Assembly (NCBI GenBank): GCA_019914945.1 | Contig: CM034101.1 | Coordinates: forward strand, 372,001 to 436,000 | DNA from: Typha latifolia | Taxonomy: Eukaryota; Streptophyta; Magnoliopsida; Poales; Typhaceae | Length of the DNA: 64,000 nucleotides | Direction of reading: 5' to 3' | Part shown: positions 62,060 through 64,000 of the stretch, one piece after another | Position numbering within the stretch: the first letter of the stretch is position 1 | How the letters are laid out: each line of letters opens with the position of its first letter | The notes under the pieces: model-generated | Databases searched by the model: none | What the model saw: the letters and a program-made list of their open reading frames with translations, nothing else | Told to the model about the DNA's origin: nothing | Translations under genes and position numbers: made by a program

Positions 62060-63888
62060 GTCATGAGGAATGCCTAATGAGATTACTAGTAATCAAAGAG
62101 CTTCCTTGTTTGCAATTAATGCAAGGCAGGTAGAGGCATTCTTCCATTGGTAGGTGGTGGAAGATTTCAGTCCAGATTTTTGAGGCCCATCGCATGTGGG
62201 TGTACCATGCATCTGCACGGTTTGTTTGATAGGTTAGTCAGATTGATTGCTTTCTATGATAGGAATGCATTAATACAAATGACACCTGTTGTACTACAAA
62301 TGGCAGAGAGAAGAACAGCTATATCCTCTTAAGATGAGGGTCCATCCAAATCATAGATACTATTTATTGGATTGGTTTTATAGGGGTAGTCCCTGAATCA
62401 ATCGGCAAATGGATTTCAAACAAACAGTTTTTTTGTTACTTGGGAACAATTGAATCCATCAATGTGTTCAATTTTTACTGGATATCTTGATTAGCTATCC
62501 AATAGTTACTGGCTTAAGAGATCTGTTATAATTAAAGCATAAACGTTGCTACGTGGAGTCAAAACTCTAAACCTCTCAACAGAATCTGTGTCTCGACTAA
62601 TATAAGAACATCAAGAGAAATTACTAAAATCACTTTGTATATGTAGTTGTTTATGATCACTGGAGTTCGAGTATGAGAAGCACAATTGTCGTCCTTCATG
62701 TAAGTGAGAAGTTAATGAAAATATATGCATCATTCAGGAAATGTGAGAGATGAATCCCCATAGAGCAAGATTTTGGGCAGAAATATTACTGCAGAGGATT
62801 GTTTTAAAACAATAAAAATTCCCAAGATTCTACAAGTCAGGACTCAGGACAGAGATATCAAAGCTCATTTAAAACCAAATTTCAAAATAATGGATGAAGC
62901 AGATCATGAGCTGCCACTCTAATGATCGCCCCGTTCTTCTCTCTGGAGCTGTAGAGTTGTCACTCAGCTGTCATATATTTGGTTCAATAGAAGACAGCAA
63001 GAACTTGATCAAACTGGTTTGACCCAAAAGCATTTTTCAGGGGAATAATACTCTCTGGACATCAAAATATTTCTCAGATGTTACCACATTAATATTCCCT
63101 TTGAGTATTATCTTGATCTAGTGCTTCTGCAATTGTTGAATCGTTTTACAACATGACAATCTGATCCTGAAAGGGGAAATTCACATCCTGCTACAAGAAA
63201 GTGAAACAAACCTGAAAATTTCCTTCTAAGAGGGAGCTAACGTACTATACCACATTTGTAAGAAAGTAAATGAAATTACTATGAACTAGAATACTCTGAT
63301 CCCTATAAAGTTCTGCTACAAAACATGCTAGAGAGACAGGTGCAAATTTGTACAGTCTAACAACATTATTAGTAAAAATTATAGAAGACTTCTTGGCACA
63401 GAAAAGTTGACTTTGAATTTTAAAATTTTAAAGTGATAAGAAGGTCATCCCGTGACAAAAATGTTATGGTACCATTCATCATTAGAAAAAGCCCTAACAA
63501 AAATGGCTTTCTGGTATTGCAAAAAGTTCATATTTTGAATTATGATCCAATATTTGGTGCCATTGATAGTGACAGAAATGCAAAGGTATCAGAAATTAGA
63601 GCTTGATCACGGTTTATCTTAATAATCTTAATTATGCTTCATTAGGTCAACTAACTCAAGAAAAAAAATGGTCATTGGGTTCTACAGAATGAAGTTATTG
63701 ATAACATGGTACATGAAATCAGAGCCTATAATTGATCGCCACGGAGCTCAGAAGACTATATCAATAATACTGCTATATCAATGCGTATTAGCTGCGCTCA
63801 AAATTAACTAGAGAAAATATGACAATCTGTTCCGAAACTATCAGTAGAAGATATTAAATTGAATTAGATGGGGTAAATAGAACATACC
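62060..63888. other. Gene-free stretch before the right-edge gene
   Basis: AT-rich DNA. On the minus strand a segment near 62890-62975 after an ACAG acceptor is open for about 30 codons, but it could equally be 3' untranslated sequence of the right-edge gene. Nothing else was seen. Confidence 0.45.
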
Positions 63889-64000
63889 TTATCTCATACC
63901 AAAGATCTCTTCAGGGGGATCGTAAATATGCCGCTCTGGAAATAACTCCTCAAAATCTTGTTTCACCCTATTCCGCAGAAGTGGGTGTGGTAAAAGCCCC
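63889..64000 (-). CDS. 3' end of an unidentified gene (runs off right edge)
   Basis: Only one minus-strand frame is open from the window edge. It reads LLPHPLLRNRVKQDFEELFP, then ERHIYDPPEEIFGMR and TAA. The composition is that of a normal conserved protein, but I do not recognise the family. The coding part may stop at the TAA (63889-63891) or splice at GTATGAG inside the final codons (exon end 63900). A very good donor (AAG|GTATGT) directly follows the TAA, so a spliced 3' untranslated region is also possible. Confidence 0.5.
   Translation of the reverse strand, partial: GLLPHPLLRNRVKQDFEELFPERHIYDPPEEIFGMR

Overview
This window is plant nuclear DNA. Protein-coding genes have many short GT-AG introns and belong to plant-specific families (S-domain receptor kinases, GH3, DUF538). 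The space between them is AT-rich and full of (CT)n, (GA)n and (TA)n microsatellites. Several coding exons (GH3, DUF538, parts of the bHLH gene) are much richer in GC than their surroundings, which suggests a monocot, perhaps a non-grass commelinid. This is an inference and I cannot name the species. No bacterial, viral or organellar gene was recognised.

Left part (1-13 kb): a sulfotransferase-like membrane protein gene runs off the left edge on the minus strand. Its first coding exon is only 30 bases and had to be recovered from splice logic. Next comes a minus-strand array of S-domain (G-type lectin) receptor kinases: a decayed copy at about 2.45-3.09 kb and two apparently intact seven-exon genes at 3409-7145 and 8160-11650. 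Four of the seven exons have identical lengths in the two intact genes, so they are tandem duplicates. The pseudogene is flanked by a 36-base imperfect inverted repeat.

Middle part (13-42 kb): an FQR1/WrbA-type quinone reductase (plus strand, four coding exons) and a seven-exon atypical bHLH regulator (minus strand) are followed by about 20 kb with no gene I can support. That desert holds microsatellites, a duplicated MITE-like segment, a GC-rich island with overlapping TCP/G-box palindromes, and a 94-base foldback that could be a small-RNA precursor.

Right part (42-64 kb): a group II GH3 acyl-amido synthetase (plus), another gene-poor stretch containing a promoter-like G-box/W-box cluster, a secreted DUF538 protein (plus), a J-domain protein with a 309-base internal tandem duplication (plus), a PI31-like proteasome regulator with nine exons (minus) and duplications in both an intron and the stop-codon region, a small membrane protein (minus), and the 3' end of an unidentified gene at the right edge (minus).

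The genes do not form a pathway. The only functional cluster is the receptor-kinase array. No wholly new system was found. The most notable points are the duplication scars (J-protein linker, PI31 stop codon, PI31 intron), the decayed receptor kinase between inverted repeats, the foldback, and two promoter-like islands with no recognisable gene. All exon borders were read by eye from reading frame, GT-AG sites and family resemblance, without transcript evidence.
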